In this document: piece after piece, positions 11,534 through 24,300 of the stretch | Layout: the number at the start of each line of letters is the position of its first letter | How positions within the stretch are numbered: position 1 is the first letter of the stretch | DNA from: Leptasterias polaris | Lineage: Eukaryota > Echinodermata > Asteroidea > Forcipulatida > Asteriidae | DNA length: 64,000 nt | Direction: 5' to 3' | NCBI GenBank assembly: GCA_037783415.1 | Contig: JAZGTN010000069.1 | Span: 1,488,001-1,552,000 of the forward strand | Notes under the pieces: model-generated | Database searches by the model: none | The model's input: the letters and a program-made list of their open reading frames with translations, nothing else | Told to the model about the DNA's origin: nothing | Made by a program: the position numbers and the translations under genes

Positions 11534-12670
11534 AAAAACGGTGTACAAAAATCGCATCGAAGTTCGTCGTGCCTGGTGGCCGTCATCTTACTTATGATTC
11601 GCTGTAAAGTCAGGGCGCCCGGCTGATCTACCAAGTCATTAATATGCATAAGATGACGTCGCGGGCTAACTTATGTCGCTCATAGGCTGTGCAAGTCTCG
11701 CGCGTATCGGAGCGAGAAAACACGTCAAGTGAAGAACATATTTTTTTCTGAAATCAAATCATTGTTTTTAAATTAGATCTATGAAACAATCTGCCCAACA
11801 AAAATACTCATTACAATTTGCATAAAATGAGTTTTAGCTTTCATAATAAACACACAATTCATTTGTTAGATTTTGTTGAAACAAAAACAACCCTCTGGGA
11901 CAAGGATGCTTATTTGATCTGAACTTTTTAGGAAACCCTTTTGTAAATCCATGCCTGAATACGTGCAACCACTAAAGCAGGTTTAAACGCAGACGCGCGA
12001 TGATCGCACGGGCGTACGAATTAACGTGTGACGCAGTTTAAAGAGGACGCTGACGCCTCGACAACCGTAGACTGCAATGAAAAGGCTTAGCGTCTGGCAA
12101 TTACAGCGTCTTGTTATTATCATCGCGCGACCAAAACAAATTTGGTGATCGGAGGTGGGCACAAATTCTTAATTTTTTGCAAGTAACCGGAAGCAGAGGT
12201 CAAGTTTAATTCTTGGGTTTTCTTTGTTGCATTGTTGAATTGATTTTACTTTTATATTTTTTATCACTTAGTACTACATTCCCAACAACATATTTAATTT
12301 TCATGGTCATAAAGTATGTTAAACTAAAATTATAGACGAAACAAAATCATGCCAACGTAAAACTCCATATGGTTGGGACCACGATGGTCCCGGAAGTTCG
12401 CTTACGCGCGAGACTTGCACAGCCCTATTATGAACATGCAACTTGTGAAGCTACATGCAGCGTCACGGTACTTGCATATATTCATTAGATGGGCAAGTCT
12501 CAAGCTGCTAGCTATAGCCGCGCGACGTCACCTCATACATATACATATTTATGACTTGGCAGACCAGCCGGGCGCCCTGACTTTCTCATGATTAACAGGC
12601 AGCGAATCATAAGTAAGATGGCGGCCCTCAGGCACGACGAACTTCAATGCGATTTTTGTACACCGTTTTT
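11534..12670. mobile_element. Fold-back element with long inverted ends
   Basis: The left arm (from about 11534: cggtgtacaaaaatcgcat ..., through cagggcgcccggctg) is mirrored at the right (ccagccgggcgccctgac ... gcgatttttgtacaccg, to about 12670). Each arm is roughly 130 bp with mismatches. The centre is occupied by the separate MITE at 11685-12424. No coding capacity is seen. Confidence 0.7.
11685..12424 (+). mobile_element. 740-bp MITE with CTCGCGCG ends, copy A
   Basis: Ends are GGCTGTGCAAGTCTCGCGCG and its complement. The internal sequence matches 31853-32588 along its whole length in opposite orientation. The flanks are TA-rich. This suggests a Tc1/mariner-type TA insertion, which is clearer in copy B. 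No transposase is readable. Confidence 0.75.
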
Positions 12671-13024
12671 ACAAATCATGTGCAGTTTGTTATGAATAAG
12701 ATATGATTTATCCATTTTCATATTCATGTAAACTGTTTTATCGGGTTTACCACCCATAGGGGAACCTCTGGTCAATTTTGGTAAATTATTTAAATTTATG
12801 TTTTAAGTTTTCTGGTGGGGAAACTTGCAACTTTTTTTCTAGCCAGATGTTTTCAACCCAGCTAATTGATATGACGTTCTTTTTTTCCACGGATCTGGAA
12901 ATATTATCTTGGACACTTTTTCAATAAAAGAGGCATGTTTAATGAATCAACAAAGTAGTTCGCCATTGGTTATATTTTGTTTAATAACTTTCATAATTTA
13001 GTGGCCTAATTTGTGCCTTTTTTA

Positions 13025-13137
13025 TTTTCACATTTTGGCCTTGGTGCCCTTTCTACTGGCCTTGGTGCCCTCGAAAATTTTGAAAACTCCAAGGCCAAAG
13101 TGGCCTTGCCCTAAAAAAAATTGTAATTCCAGGCCTG
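13025..13137. repeat. 'ccttggtgccc' dispersed repeat
   Basis: Contains two close copies of ggccttggtgccct and ends in aattccaggcctgatgg. The same blocks occur near 9744, 42460, 55245, 56750 and 57685 in different orientations. Confidence 0.5.
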
Positions 13138-13518
13138 ATGGTGAAATAAAATAAGGTTGCTATTTTGCAATCTCTTCAAACTGGAGTTTAAAGATCCGAA
13201 ATGCCAAACACCTATGTACAAAAAAGTGTTTGAGATTACAGATCACACCGACTGGAAAGAAAGACAAAGAACTTTGACCATTATTGACCGATCTCAATAA
13301 TTTTTTTATTATATGAAAGGGAATTCAATAAGTGAGAACTTTTTAATTACTTATTTTGCTGTAAAACAATGTCTTCAAGGAGATAATGGATTTGGTAAAA
13401 ATGGCCTCTGAACAAAAGCTTTCTGTTGTGTAAGAATATGTGCTTCACGCTTGAGTGGTCAAACAATGCGGTATTCAGCAGTTGTTTATGTCCAAACAAT
13501 TCGGTCAGGAAAGGGTTA
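13138..13518 (+). mobile_element. Left-truncated copy of the TTAA MITE
   Basis: Similar to about 8525-8928 in the same orientation, including atccgaaatgccaaacacct and the end ggaaagggttaa. The left end is missing. Confidence 0.65.
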
Positions 13519-14116
13519 AGTATGGCAAGTCAAAGGGGAATAAACTAATTATATAAATAAATAAATAAATATATATACTTTTTATGTAATATATATGATA
13601 TCATGTATATAATAGAAAACATACATTAATATAAAATATAACATTATTTTAACATATTTTACGAAATATTTAAAATATAAAAAATATTGGTAAGTAAAGT
13701 AACAAAATACATTTGTTAACAAGATACCTGTTTTTTATTTATTTAAAATCAATTATTTTTGCATTAAACATTTATATCAATGGCGGAAATATAATTGCAC
13801 ACAAATATTTATTCACGGGATGTGCTTGCTCCTAACGTGGTTAACTTTATAGTTAGGGGGTGAAGGAATGGCATGTAGCTGTGGGAGCGAAAAGGCAAGG
13901 GAAATTCCCTTCATGAGAAATCACCTCGTGGTTGGGCGTTTTTATACGTGCGTGAGCAATACCGCACAGTTTTCGTTTGTTTGATGTTGGTTTGTATGAG
14001 CATGATGAGACCGTCTGTTTGATGTTGGCAAGAAATTGTATCGCGATTTTCGATAATATCGTGGTGGTATCGCCCAAGCTTACCCAGCACGTCCTCCCTC
14101 GCCCCGACCTACTCCT
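13519..14116. other. AT-rich intergenic spacer
   Basis: Contains a very AT-rich tract with ataaataaataaatatatatac (about 13552-13575). No gene or clear repeat family was recognised. Confidence 0.4.
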
Positions 14117-14858
14117 AGAACTATGAGGTTCGATCCGCTATCGTCTCCAATTACCCTCATGTACAAAATCCTATTCGAAACTTTTTCTCCTTCACGTTTC
14201 TGCACCTCCAGTTGTTTTCCCTAACCGGATCTGGCCAAAATTAGGCTCTATGTGTTCATTTGTTCTCACAGTGAGCTCGGCGCGGGTCTAGAAAATCCAC
14301 TCCGCAAAACAAAAGTTGCAAAAAATTATAAATTCTCATCGTTTTCAGAATCCTCGCCTTCCGTTAACAATAAGGCCGCCGCTGAAATTTTTGAACTGGT
14401 ATGCTGTGCGCAACGCTGGTAACAATTACCAACATACAATTATAGTGGCAATGCAGGTCCACAATAACCAAGGTTCTGTGCGTGAACCGTTTGTAATTGT
14501 TACCAGCGTAGCGCGCAGCTTACCAGCACAAAAATTTCAGCGGCGGCCGTCATTTTGTGAACGGAAGGAATTAACATGCGGAAGGCGAGGATTCTGAAAA
14601 CGGTGAGAATTTATCATTTTTTGCAACTTTTTTTTTGCGGAGTGGATTTTCTGGACCTGAGCCGAGCTCACTGTGAGAACAAAGAACACGTAGAGCCTAA
14701 TTTTTGCCAGACCCGGTTTGAGAAAATAACCGTAGGTGCAGAAACGTGAAGGAGAAAAAGTTTCGAATAGGATTTTGTACATGTCACTCTATGACTAGCT
14801 GAGGATAGCTAGTGGGACTAGTGGAGACGATAGCGGATCGAACCTCAGTCATAGTCCT
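14117..14858. mobile_element. Large palindrome (fold-back element) upstream of the 401-residue gene
   Basis: Arms of roughly 300 bp face each other: gttcgatccgctatcgtctcc (about 14127) pairs with ggagacgatagcggatcgaac (about 14823); gtacaaaatcctattcgaaa pairs with tttcgaataggattttgtac; ggtaacaattacc (about 14418) pairs with ggtaattgttacc-like sequence near 14491. The loop is only about 70 bp. No clear target duplication was found. Confidence 0.75.
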
Positions 14859-14866
14859 ATTAGACC

Positions 14867-15060
14867 ATGGGCCGTCCAGTCGTATCTTGCAGTCTTGTTC
14901 TCTTCAACAGGGGGTTTACTCAAAAACCACTCAAAAACGAAGATAATAGTACCAACTTGCAATTTTTGCTTGTTCCCACGCTCAAATGTTGCACATTATT
15001 TCTAAATTTGGCGACAAAAATGGCCCTAATTTGTGTAACGATATACGGTAACTGAGTCAG
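14867..15060 (+). repeat. Dispersed repeat, also inverted at 30295-30520
   Basis: Shares cttgttctct, agggggttta and gttcccacgctcaaatgttg with the reverse complement of about 30520-30295. The two copies flank the 401-residue gene in opposite orientation. No ORF. Confidence 0.6.
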
Positions 15061-15180
15061 GCGTGAGTAGGTTGTCCAATGAAATTTGGGTTCTCATCGG
15101 GCAGCTGACCAATCAAAATTGGTCTTATGGATACGTGCGGATGTACGAAGGGGGACGCGTTGCGACGCGACATGTCGAAG

Positions 15181-15317
15181 TGTAGCGCATTTTAGTTATT
15201 TGCACAGTTTGAAGATTGTGCTGCTCATTCTGCATTCACAGAGTGGGCGGTCAATCAGAAGATTGAGCAAAATTCTGCGCAATCTCGATATTGTGCAAAT
15301 CCATAAAATGCGCTGTA
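15181..15317. mobile_element. Short MITE with AGCGCATTTTA ends
   Basis: About 137 bp. The left end tgtagcgcattttagttatt and the right end ccataaaatgcgctgtaca form imperfect inverted repeats; tttgcaca is mirrored by tgtgcaaa. It lies about 50 bp before the ATG at 15371, so it may supply promoter or 5'-UTR sequence. Confidence 0.55.
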
Positions 15318-15370
15318 CATAAACAAAGCTTCACACATATTGTCCCACAGCTGATCGTCATGTTGGCAAC

Positions 15371-18300
15371 ATGACGGAAAAAGACAGAGAGAAGCACTCT
15401 AATTTACGGTGTTATGCCCATTTGTCTGGTGTTCTTGAATCATTGACACCTATAACTGAAACATCGTGGACAAAATTCAGACAGTGTGTACAGATTTGGA
15501 AGGATCTTGATGGGAAATCGGCTGAAATAGCGAGGTGTTTCTTGCAAGAAAATGGCGGTGATGCACCCATACATGTACCTAACGATGGTGGTTTTCATCG
15601 GAAGTGCTACCAGTATTTTACAGATTCTTCCAAACAAAGACGGGCTGTACTTGCCAAGCAGAAGCGAGATAATGAACCTGTGCCTGCTGCTGAAGGTTAG
15701 ATAATTGTTTCAAGTTATATATTATTATTAATATTGAACATTCATTTGTAACGGAGCAGCTTAAAAATCACTTTTCAATTTTTAACTCGGAGAAGGCTAA
15801 ACATTTCCAAATTGTAAAAACTCCCGAGAATCTTCCAGACTTCTAAATTTATTTACTTTCAAAAATATCTAACCAAACTGCCGTCCGATTTCAACATTTG
15901 TTTAATATCGAAACGGCCATCCTTTCACACAAATTTACATTTTTAACAGAGGAGAATTTCCATATGAAAAAACATAAATGTTAAATAGGTTCTACCTCCT
16001 AACCGGCGTGAAGTTGGTTACTTATTTGACGTTTGACGTTCAATATCAAACGAGTAATAGTTACCGGTTTGACATTCGTCTTAATTGCATGTTCTATACG
16101 AAAATATAAATCGTTCATTTTCTAGTGGTCAGACCCTTTTGGCCGGGCACTTTTTGGTACAGATGAATATAGGAGGGTCCAAGGAACACTTCAATGGTCA
16201 GTTTGACCCGGCCATTGGGGTCCTTCTATTTTTTATTTATTTTATTATAATTAACAATTTTGTAATACGTTTAATACACGTTTTACTATCCCAAATGTAA
16301 CGGTCAGTTTCTAGTGGTCAGACCCTTTTGGCCGGGCACTGCTGGGTACAAACGTGTAGAGGAGGGTCCAAGGAACACCTCCATGGTCAGTTTGACCCGG
16401 CCATTGGGGTCCTTCTATTTTTTATCTATTTTATTATATTTAACATTTTTGTAATAATTATGTTTAATACACGTTTTACTATCCCAATCGTAACGGTCAG
16501 TTTCTTGTGGTCAGACCCTTTTGGCCGGGCACTGCTGGGTACAAATGTGTAGAGGAGGGTCCAAGGAACACCTCCATGGTCAGTTTGACCCGGCCATTGG
16601 GGTCCTTCTATTTTTTATCTATTTTATTATATTTAACATTTTTGTCATAATTATGTTTAATACACGTTTTACTATCCCAATCGTAACGGTCAGTTTCTTG
16701 TGGTCAGACCCTTTTGGCCGGGCACTGCTGGGTACAAATGTGTAGAGGAGGGTCCAAGGAACACCTCCATGGTCAGTTTGACCCGGCCATTGGGGTCCTT
16801 CTATTTTTTATCTATTTTATTATATTTAACATTTTTGTCATAATTATGTTTAATACACGTTTTACTATCCCAATCGTAACGGTCAGTTTCTTGTGGTCAG
16901 ACCCTTTTGGCCGGGCACTGCTGGGTACAAATGTGTAGAGGAGGGTCCAAGGAACACCTCCATGGTCAGTTTGACCCGGCCATTGGGGTCCTTCTATTTT
17001 TTATCTATTTTATTATATTTAACATTTTTGTCATAATTATGTTTAATACACGTTTTACTATCCCAATTGTAACGGTCAGTTTCTTGTGGTCAGACCCTAT
17101 TGGCCGGGCACTGCTGGGAACAAACGTGTAGAGGAGGGTCCAAGGAACACCTCCATGGTCAGTTTGACCCGGCCATTGGGGTCCTTCTATTTTTTTATCT
17201 ATTTTATTATATTTAATATTTTTGTCATAATTATGTTTAATACACGTTTTACTATCCCAAATGTAACGGTCAGTTTCTAGTGGTCAGACCCTTTTGGCCG
17301 GGCACTGCTGGGTACAAATGTGTAGAGGAGGGTCCAAGGAACACCTCCATGGTCAGTTTGACCCGGCCATTGGGGTCCTTCTATTTTTTATCTATTTTAT
17401 TATATTTAATATTTTTGTCATAATTATGTTTAATACACGTTTTACTATCCCAATTGTAACGGTCAGTTTCTAGTGGTCAGACCCTTTTGGCCGGGCACTG
17501 CTGGGTACAAATGTGTAGAGGAGGGTCCAAGGAACACCTCCATGGTCAGTTTGACCCGGCCATTGGGGTCCTTCTATTTTTTATCTATTTTATTATATTT
17601 AATATTTTTGTCATTTATGTTTAATACACGTTTTACTATCCCAATTGTAACGGTCAGTTTCTAGTGGTCAGACCCTATTGGCCGGGCACTGCTGGGAACA
17701 AACGTGTAGAGGAGGGTCCAAGGAACACCTCCATGGTCAGTTTGACCCGGCCATTGGGGTCCTTCTATTTTTTATCTATTTTATTATATTTAACATTGTT
17801 GTCATAATTATGTTTAATACACGTTTTACTATCCCAATTGTAACGGCTGTACACGGCTGTATTCGCCTCCTCTTTGGTTTTTAATCAAAATAACAGACAA
17901 ACAAGCACCAAAAATGTTTAAATGCATTGACTCGGGAGAAAGTCTTACGTGCATCTAACTTCAGGTATAATAGAATTTTAAAGCGTTTACTTGTCCAACA
18001 AATTATATGTTTGATTGAAACGGGCACAGACAGCTATTGTCTTTCACTGAACTAACCTGGTCATCTCAATTTTAAACGCCTTGATGACCGGGAACGAAAA
18101 AAAATGTGTGAAGTGCGTAATCCGACCTAGCCTAAAACCGCAGCGCAGACGGCCGAGCGCAATCTGTTCCACAAACTACAATATTGTTAACCAAAACAGA
18201 CGATTGGCATCCGGCATTCGGCAAATCTTCAGAGAGCCTTGAAATACAATAACATTTCAGTCGGTGTCACCCCCCCCCCCCCCCCCCCCCCCCCAACCCC

Positions 18301-21300
18301 TCTGTCGCTACGCCGCTGATTTCATGTTTGAAAGTTTGTTTGCTTGTGTGTTTCAACATCTACTACACGTACAGTATTTTAATTCTCTAGTTCACCGGCT
18401 GAGTGTGTCATTTCACCAGCATCATCTTTCATCAGGTAAACATAATCATTTTCTTTTCACTTTAAAAACCTCTACTACTTGATACGTTTAACATAATTTA
18501 TTACAAACGTTTATGGTTATTCTGTGTGTCATTTTGATAGAATTTGATGAAGTATAAAAGAGTTTTAGCCTTTGAAACTGTGAGTCTGTCAATGTTTAAA
18601 GAGTTTTGTATTATGTGAAATGTCGTGTCGGCATTGGACTGTGTGTGTATGGCCTACACTGAAATATAGCTTACACGTGCAACTGAAACTTACACGAGAG
18701 CGTTCGACTAGCCATCACGTGATCGTGTCTGCCCCGGGGGGAGCCACCACAACCCCAGCTCGCGAGCTGGTCTCTGGTGGATATCTCTGGTGGATGCCCA
18801 GGTGTAATGACGCATTATACCAAGATGGCGGGCACAAGTTGAATTTTACGTGAGAACCAAAGTAACAAAATACACAGATTTATCGTCATGGGAAATGGAA
18901 AGGAAACGCACTTCCAGAAAAACAAACGGTTGGTGACTGTGTGCAAGTTATTTTATATTGTATAATTAAATTGTGTCGTTACGGACATCAACATTTTCCA
19001 AGTGAGCAGACGACGGAGCTTACACTTTTGTAAGTCCTGCCGCTATGCAAAAGCGTTTGACCTTAATTTTCCCAGAGTGCCAAGCGAAAACACCACAGCG
19101 TTCAATTGGCCTCGTTGCATGGCTAACACGAGTGTAAATCCCCGGCGCGGTACACACGGGGAAGCTAATCGAACGCACCATAGTGCGCGTTCATGTCGTC
19201 GTGGCATTAGTGGCAAGGATTTGTGTAATTGTTGTGTTAAAATAGGGATGGGCCTACACAATTGTCCCTGAATTTGCAGTACGGCGACGTACAAGTATTG
19301 TAAATTAAGAAAGTGGGGTGGGGATGGACTCCTTTGACGCTATACAGAGTAATATTTGTTATTAGCAATTTTTTTTCTTCAAATTTCATAACAGTATCAA
19401 GGGCATTATAGGGATCAGAATAGAGTTTGATAATCGTTATTCGAAGCTAATCCAAATACATCTTCTGCTTAATTACTAACTTAAAAGATACTTTAACAAG
19501 ACACTTCCGTGGATGGTAATTGTCTTTAGTGTGATACCGGGGTGGTTAGGGGCACGCCCCGTGTAGTTGTGCCACTGCTGTGGATAAGGTGTGGTGTGTC
19601 TACCTGCCCCGCCTTGCAATAATCCACCAAGGATATTATGTTTCTGCCTGTGTTTGTCTGTTTGTCTGTCGGGCTGTCGGTCAGACCTTAAACGCCTTGG
19701 GTACTGAATATGAAATGTTTATCAAGTATATGGATGTTATCCAAAGGAGCAAGCAAACGTCTAAATGTTCAAACAGAAAATGCAGCAGAAGAGAAACGTC
19801 GAATAGCTGTCGTGACATATCTTGGGTATGTTTTTCAAAGTTAAAATCTTTGTTTTTGTTTTTGTGTATGTTTTCTATCAAAATAGTGTTGTACCAGTAC
19901 ACAAAATGGAAAACTATAACATTTTTAACAACCTTTTGTACACATACCCAGCGCTTGAAATAGAGTATAGTAGACATTCAGTTTTGGGGATTTCAAACAA
20001 AAGTTGGTGCTCGGGTACAAGTAAACGAATATTGTAAATATCAAAACGTCAAACACAAAAAGTATTCAAGGCCACAGACACGTAACAATAATACTATAGG
20101 TATTTAAGTCCGAAACCCTAAATAGTTTTTCTGTTAAGGTGTTTATTTATTTGTATTTTATTAATAAAAAATAAAAAAACTTTATTATCGGAAGACTAAA
20201 GATCTGCCATAAATGCGTGATGGGAAAACATTAACGAAATATTTTGTTTAGTGCCCCACAAAATGCAGGTATTGGAAGTGTACAAGATGCGTTAGACTAC
20301 TGGGTGGCACCCTTCGTCACGGCTATTTGTGGAGCGCAATTGACTGATCCCGAAAGGTTATTATAGGGCCTACTAGATTTTTTGTTAATTTAAAAACAGT
20401 CACATTATTTTAAACAGTCACCTATTGTGTTTTCATTACAACTTTTTATCTTTTATCACTGTCAAAGAATTATAATTAAGTAAGTTTAAACAATTATTTC
20501 AATTCAACCAATACTGTAAATGAAGGAAGAATGGATCTGAATCAATACACTTTTAAACAAAACATCATGGCTACACAACCACCGAATCAGCATACGGTAA
20601 TTTATAGAAGGAGTGGTTTTAAATTATGATAACAAGTATAACCATTACAATGAATGATTAGTTACATATTGATTTTCAGTAACATGAGTACAAAAAGTAA
20701 ATAATACCAAATTGCACAAATCGCATTTTTAGCTTTTCAGACCGTCTGGTCCTGCAGGTGGAGTTCAAAATTATTATACGCTTTATTTAAAATCAAAAAA
20801 GTAATAAGACTTGCCCTCGCATTATACAAAACATGATAAAGGTGTGTGCCATCACGGGCAACGTGACACAGGGTTTGGTCTTACACAGTGCAATACTTGA
20901 GCGAATTCATGATAAAGGAGGTTAAAAACATGGCCGGGAATTTCATATTGTGTCCCCCACGGCGTCCCCCACCCATGAACATTTGGGGAACATTTGGAGG
21001 GGACATGTCCCCCTGTCCCCCCAATGATTGACGCCCATGACTACAGTTAACTCAAATTTCTTCAATACAGTTCCTGTGCAGGTCGACGGCACTTCAGTAG
21101 TCGTCAGTTCACCCATTTTGACGGAAACCCTCCAATGCTTTTTATAAATCCAACACACTACTCAGTTACGCACAAGAGGAGGGTGACACTCTTCTACCAG
21201 CATGAGATCATCGTTTGTAAACAGAGGTAATTTGGGGTGATTAAAAACTGTTATCCTCGCGTAAAACCATACATTATGTTAACATACACATTTACATTAG

Positions 21301-24300
21301 ACACTTTTGTTTAACTTGTGCATCAACTCAATCGTTCTGTTTGTCATATTTTGTTTATAGGTACACACTACACGCACTAACAGTTCATAGAGACGGTCAT
21401 TTCACCTGCTGCCTCCAACCTCCTGCCTCCAACAAACACTGGGCTTCATTCGATGGGTTAAAGCGCCGCTATTTCAACCATGAAACCTTCCCTGTGCTGG
21501 AAGAAGGTGATTTGCCGGGCTACCTTGTATACGTCAGAGAGGAGCTTACCCTGCCCGTAGTTCATGCATAAGTGTAGTCTTCATTCCAAGTACTGTTGGC
21601 CCTAATTTTTAAGAGGGGCTCTAAGGTCAAATTGTGTTTTTTTGATGCACTGATTTTTAAATAGATTGTTTATGTCATTGATAAAGTGTTAAAAAAAGGT
21701 AAAAGTATCTATTACCTCACGTCAAAGTGGTGTAAATGTAAGTTTCTTTAAAATCTTTGCCGAGCAACATTTGAAACATGACGCCGTTGTTACGAAAAAT
21801 GGTTTTGTAACATTACATACAGAAATGTTCGTTCAATTTGATATTTAACGTCAAATTTGTTTGGATGTTAACATAATTATTTGCACTGGAAGGGTATCAA
21901 ATACAATGGAGTTTTATACCGTTTTATGAGCCAGTATACACTTATGGTTAAAACTCAAAACCAGTGTCCAAATTTTTGTGTGATTCAACCTATAGGCCTA
22001 CATGAAAAGAAAACAAATAATACTTGTGAAAGCCAAAATACTTGTGACAGTCAAGTGAAATAGTTTTTAAAAAAATACAAAATAAAGCATAGGCCTACTA
22101 TGTTTAATGTTTTCCAAACATCTGGTTTACGTCTCCTGAGACGGCAACTATTTGTTCTACTCATTTCTCACAACCTATTTTGGACAGAAAAATTTCAAGG
22201 GAAACTTTTTATCAGATAGGCCTAGTTATGATGTTAATCTGTGAACATTTACGTTTTTCGATCTCACTAATGGTGTATAAAGCTTTGATCCAAGGTCAGA
22301 AACTTTAAAATTTTTGTCACACTTTAAAATGGCAAGTTGCCTTTGGATTGGGCACTTTTGGCTATAAAAAAACGTTTTAAGAAATGAATATGACTGAAAT
22401 GAATATGATTGAACATATCTTTGAAAAGTAGAATACAATGATTCACATAACCCATCGAAATTATGTATTCTTTTAATACGTCCGCCTTTTTCTTTTTGTA
22501 TCCACAAAAAAGCGGACCTACCGGACACGGCCTGATTTTACAAAAATTCCTTGTTTGAAAACGGTCCTTATGACAGACAGTGACATTGTTAAGATGTTAA
22601 GTCTTTAAAACAATCATCTACATGTGAAGGCAAATGCTGCTGTCGAATTAGTTGCTGAAAACTTGTTTTAAATGTGGCTTATTTATTGCTTATAATGTGC
22701 TTTCACGATGTTTGGAGCCAGCACGTGTGAAATGGGCGTGTTTTTTGTTGCTAAAACGTCACACCATACATTGTACCAACAAACATTAGTGCATCACAAA
22801 CCTTAATTATTTGTGACCATCTCCATCACAATGAGGCATTATCCCCCTCATTTTACTTGATATTTCCATAATCTTTAACAATATTCTCAAAAAGCAATGA
22901 ATAATACATGTACTGATCAAGCGACACTCCCTTCCAAAATGATGAGAATATTACCACGACCATGAAACACCCGACCCGTGGTGAAAAACGTTTCATGAGA
23001 AAAGTGATTTTAAAATCGTGACCTGTTGCAATTAGGACACAACTCAGTTCAGAAATTGTCTTGATTTCCAATTTGATCTTTTGACAAGAGGGTAAGAGCA
23101 CAGCAAGAAAAAACAAGATTAAGGCAATCGAAAAAAATATATAAAACACAAAATTGATTTGTGTAACTTTATTTTAAATGTTTTAACTTCTGTGTCAAAT
23201 TACACGGAGTTGTTCTTTGGGGATAATTGCCTCAATTCGACGGATGTGGTCCGATTTGACCATAAAGCCTCTCCTTAAAGCCATTATACATTTTGGGGTG
23301 GTTCAAAGATGATGATGGTAGAAAGGTTCCCTTTAAATATTTCTGAAATGCCATACTTTATGAGAAATTAGTAAAATAAATAGCTTTAGTCTGACGGAGA
23401 CGAAACTGTTTAGTTTTTGAAACGGTTTTCCATTATTTGTTTCACCTGTGACTCGGATGACCATTCCCTTTGAGTTAAATGTTTCACAGGTATATTATTT
23501 TATATAAAATAATGTTGAATCAAAGCAAGTGTGGACACTGGTTTTTCAGCTTCAAAAAAGTGTCTTATGGTAAGATCGAACACCTGAAGAATTACGCATT
23601 AAACTTACATGGTTTAAAAATGATGCTAGACATGTCATAATAAGTTATAAATGAGTAAAACAGTATGTTTTCGTCTCAGGGAGACAAAAACACAGTTTTT
23701 GACACTTTTCATGACAGACTTTGTCATGACTTATTATTGACACTTTGATTATAGCTTGCCATCAGCTGGTTTACTCAATGCATGAGTGACATACTTATAT
23801 AATAAGTGTCTGACATTGTACGTAGGTCTACTCCTCGGCTGGTTTTCTGTGTGAGTATTACTCATTCGTTATTGCTAGTAAGTGCGATCAGTATACGAGT
23901 AGTGCGTGGAATGGCTTATATTTTTATTCTGAGCGATGGGATCATCTCCCTTTGGATTTGTGTGGTTATGCACATTATTTGTGAACAAATTATTCAGATG
24001 ATGTGTAATAAAAGACAGTGAATTGAAATGTTACCTATAAAGCGTTGGTATATCTGCAGTCGATTTAACCAATTTCATCTTGACTTAAGACTTATCCTAC
24101 ATGTGGGGCATTTCAACATGTATATTTAAACATATGACAACATTTTTAAATAAAATGAAAATAGATAAAAAATAGAAGGACCCCAATGGCCGGGTCAAAC
24201 TGACCATGGAGGTGTTCCTTGGACCCTCCTCTACACGTTTGTTCCCAGCAGTGCCCGGCCAATAGGGTCTGACCACAAGAAACTGACCGTTACAATTGGG

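Noticed and set aside
16328..17131. Chain of repeated 74-residue plus-strand ORFs (and minus-strand ones at 24231-26383)
   Set aside because: They arise from the 193-bp tandem units. The period is not a multiple of three, each ORF overlaps the next out of frame, and they carry no domain.
16002..17846. CRISPR-like array
   Set aside because: Repeats are direct 193-bp tandem units without spacers, in an animal genome, mirrored by an inverted array.
18264..18482. Pro-rich ORF
   Set aside because: It is created by the poly-C tract and shows no domain or splice support.
19002..19271. 89-residue Cys/Arg-rich plus-strand ORF
   Set aside because: No clear splice context or recognisable motif; it could be an exon of the cargo gene but nothing supports that.
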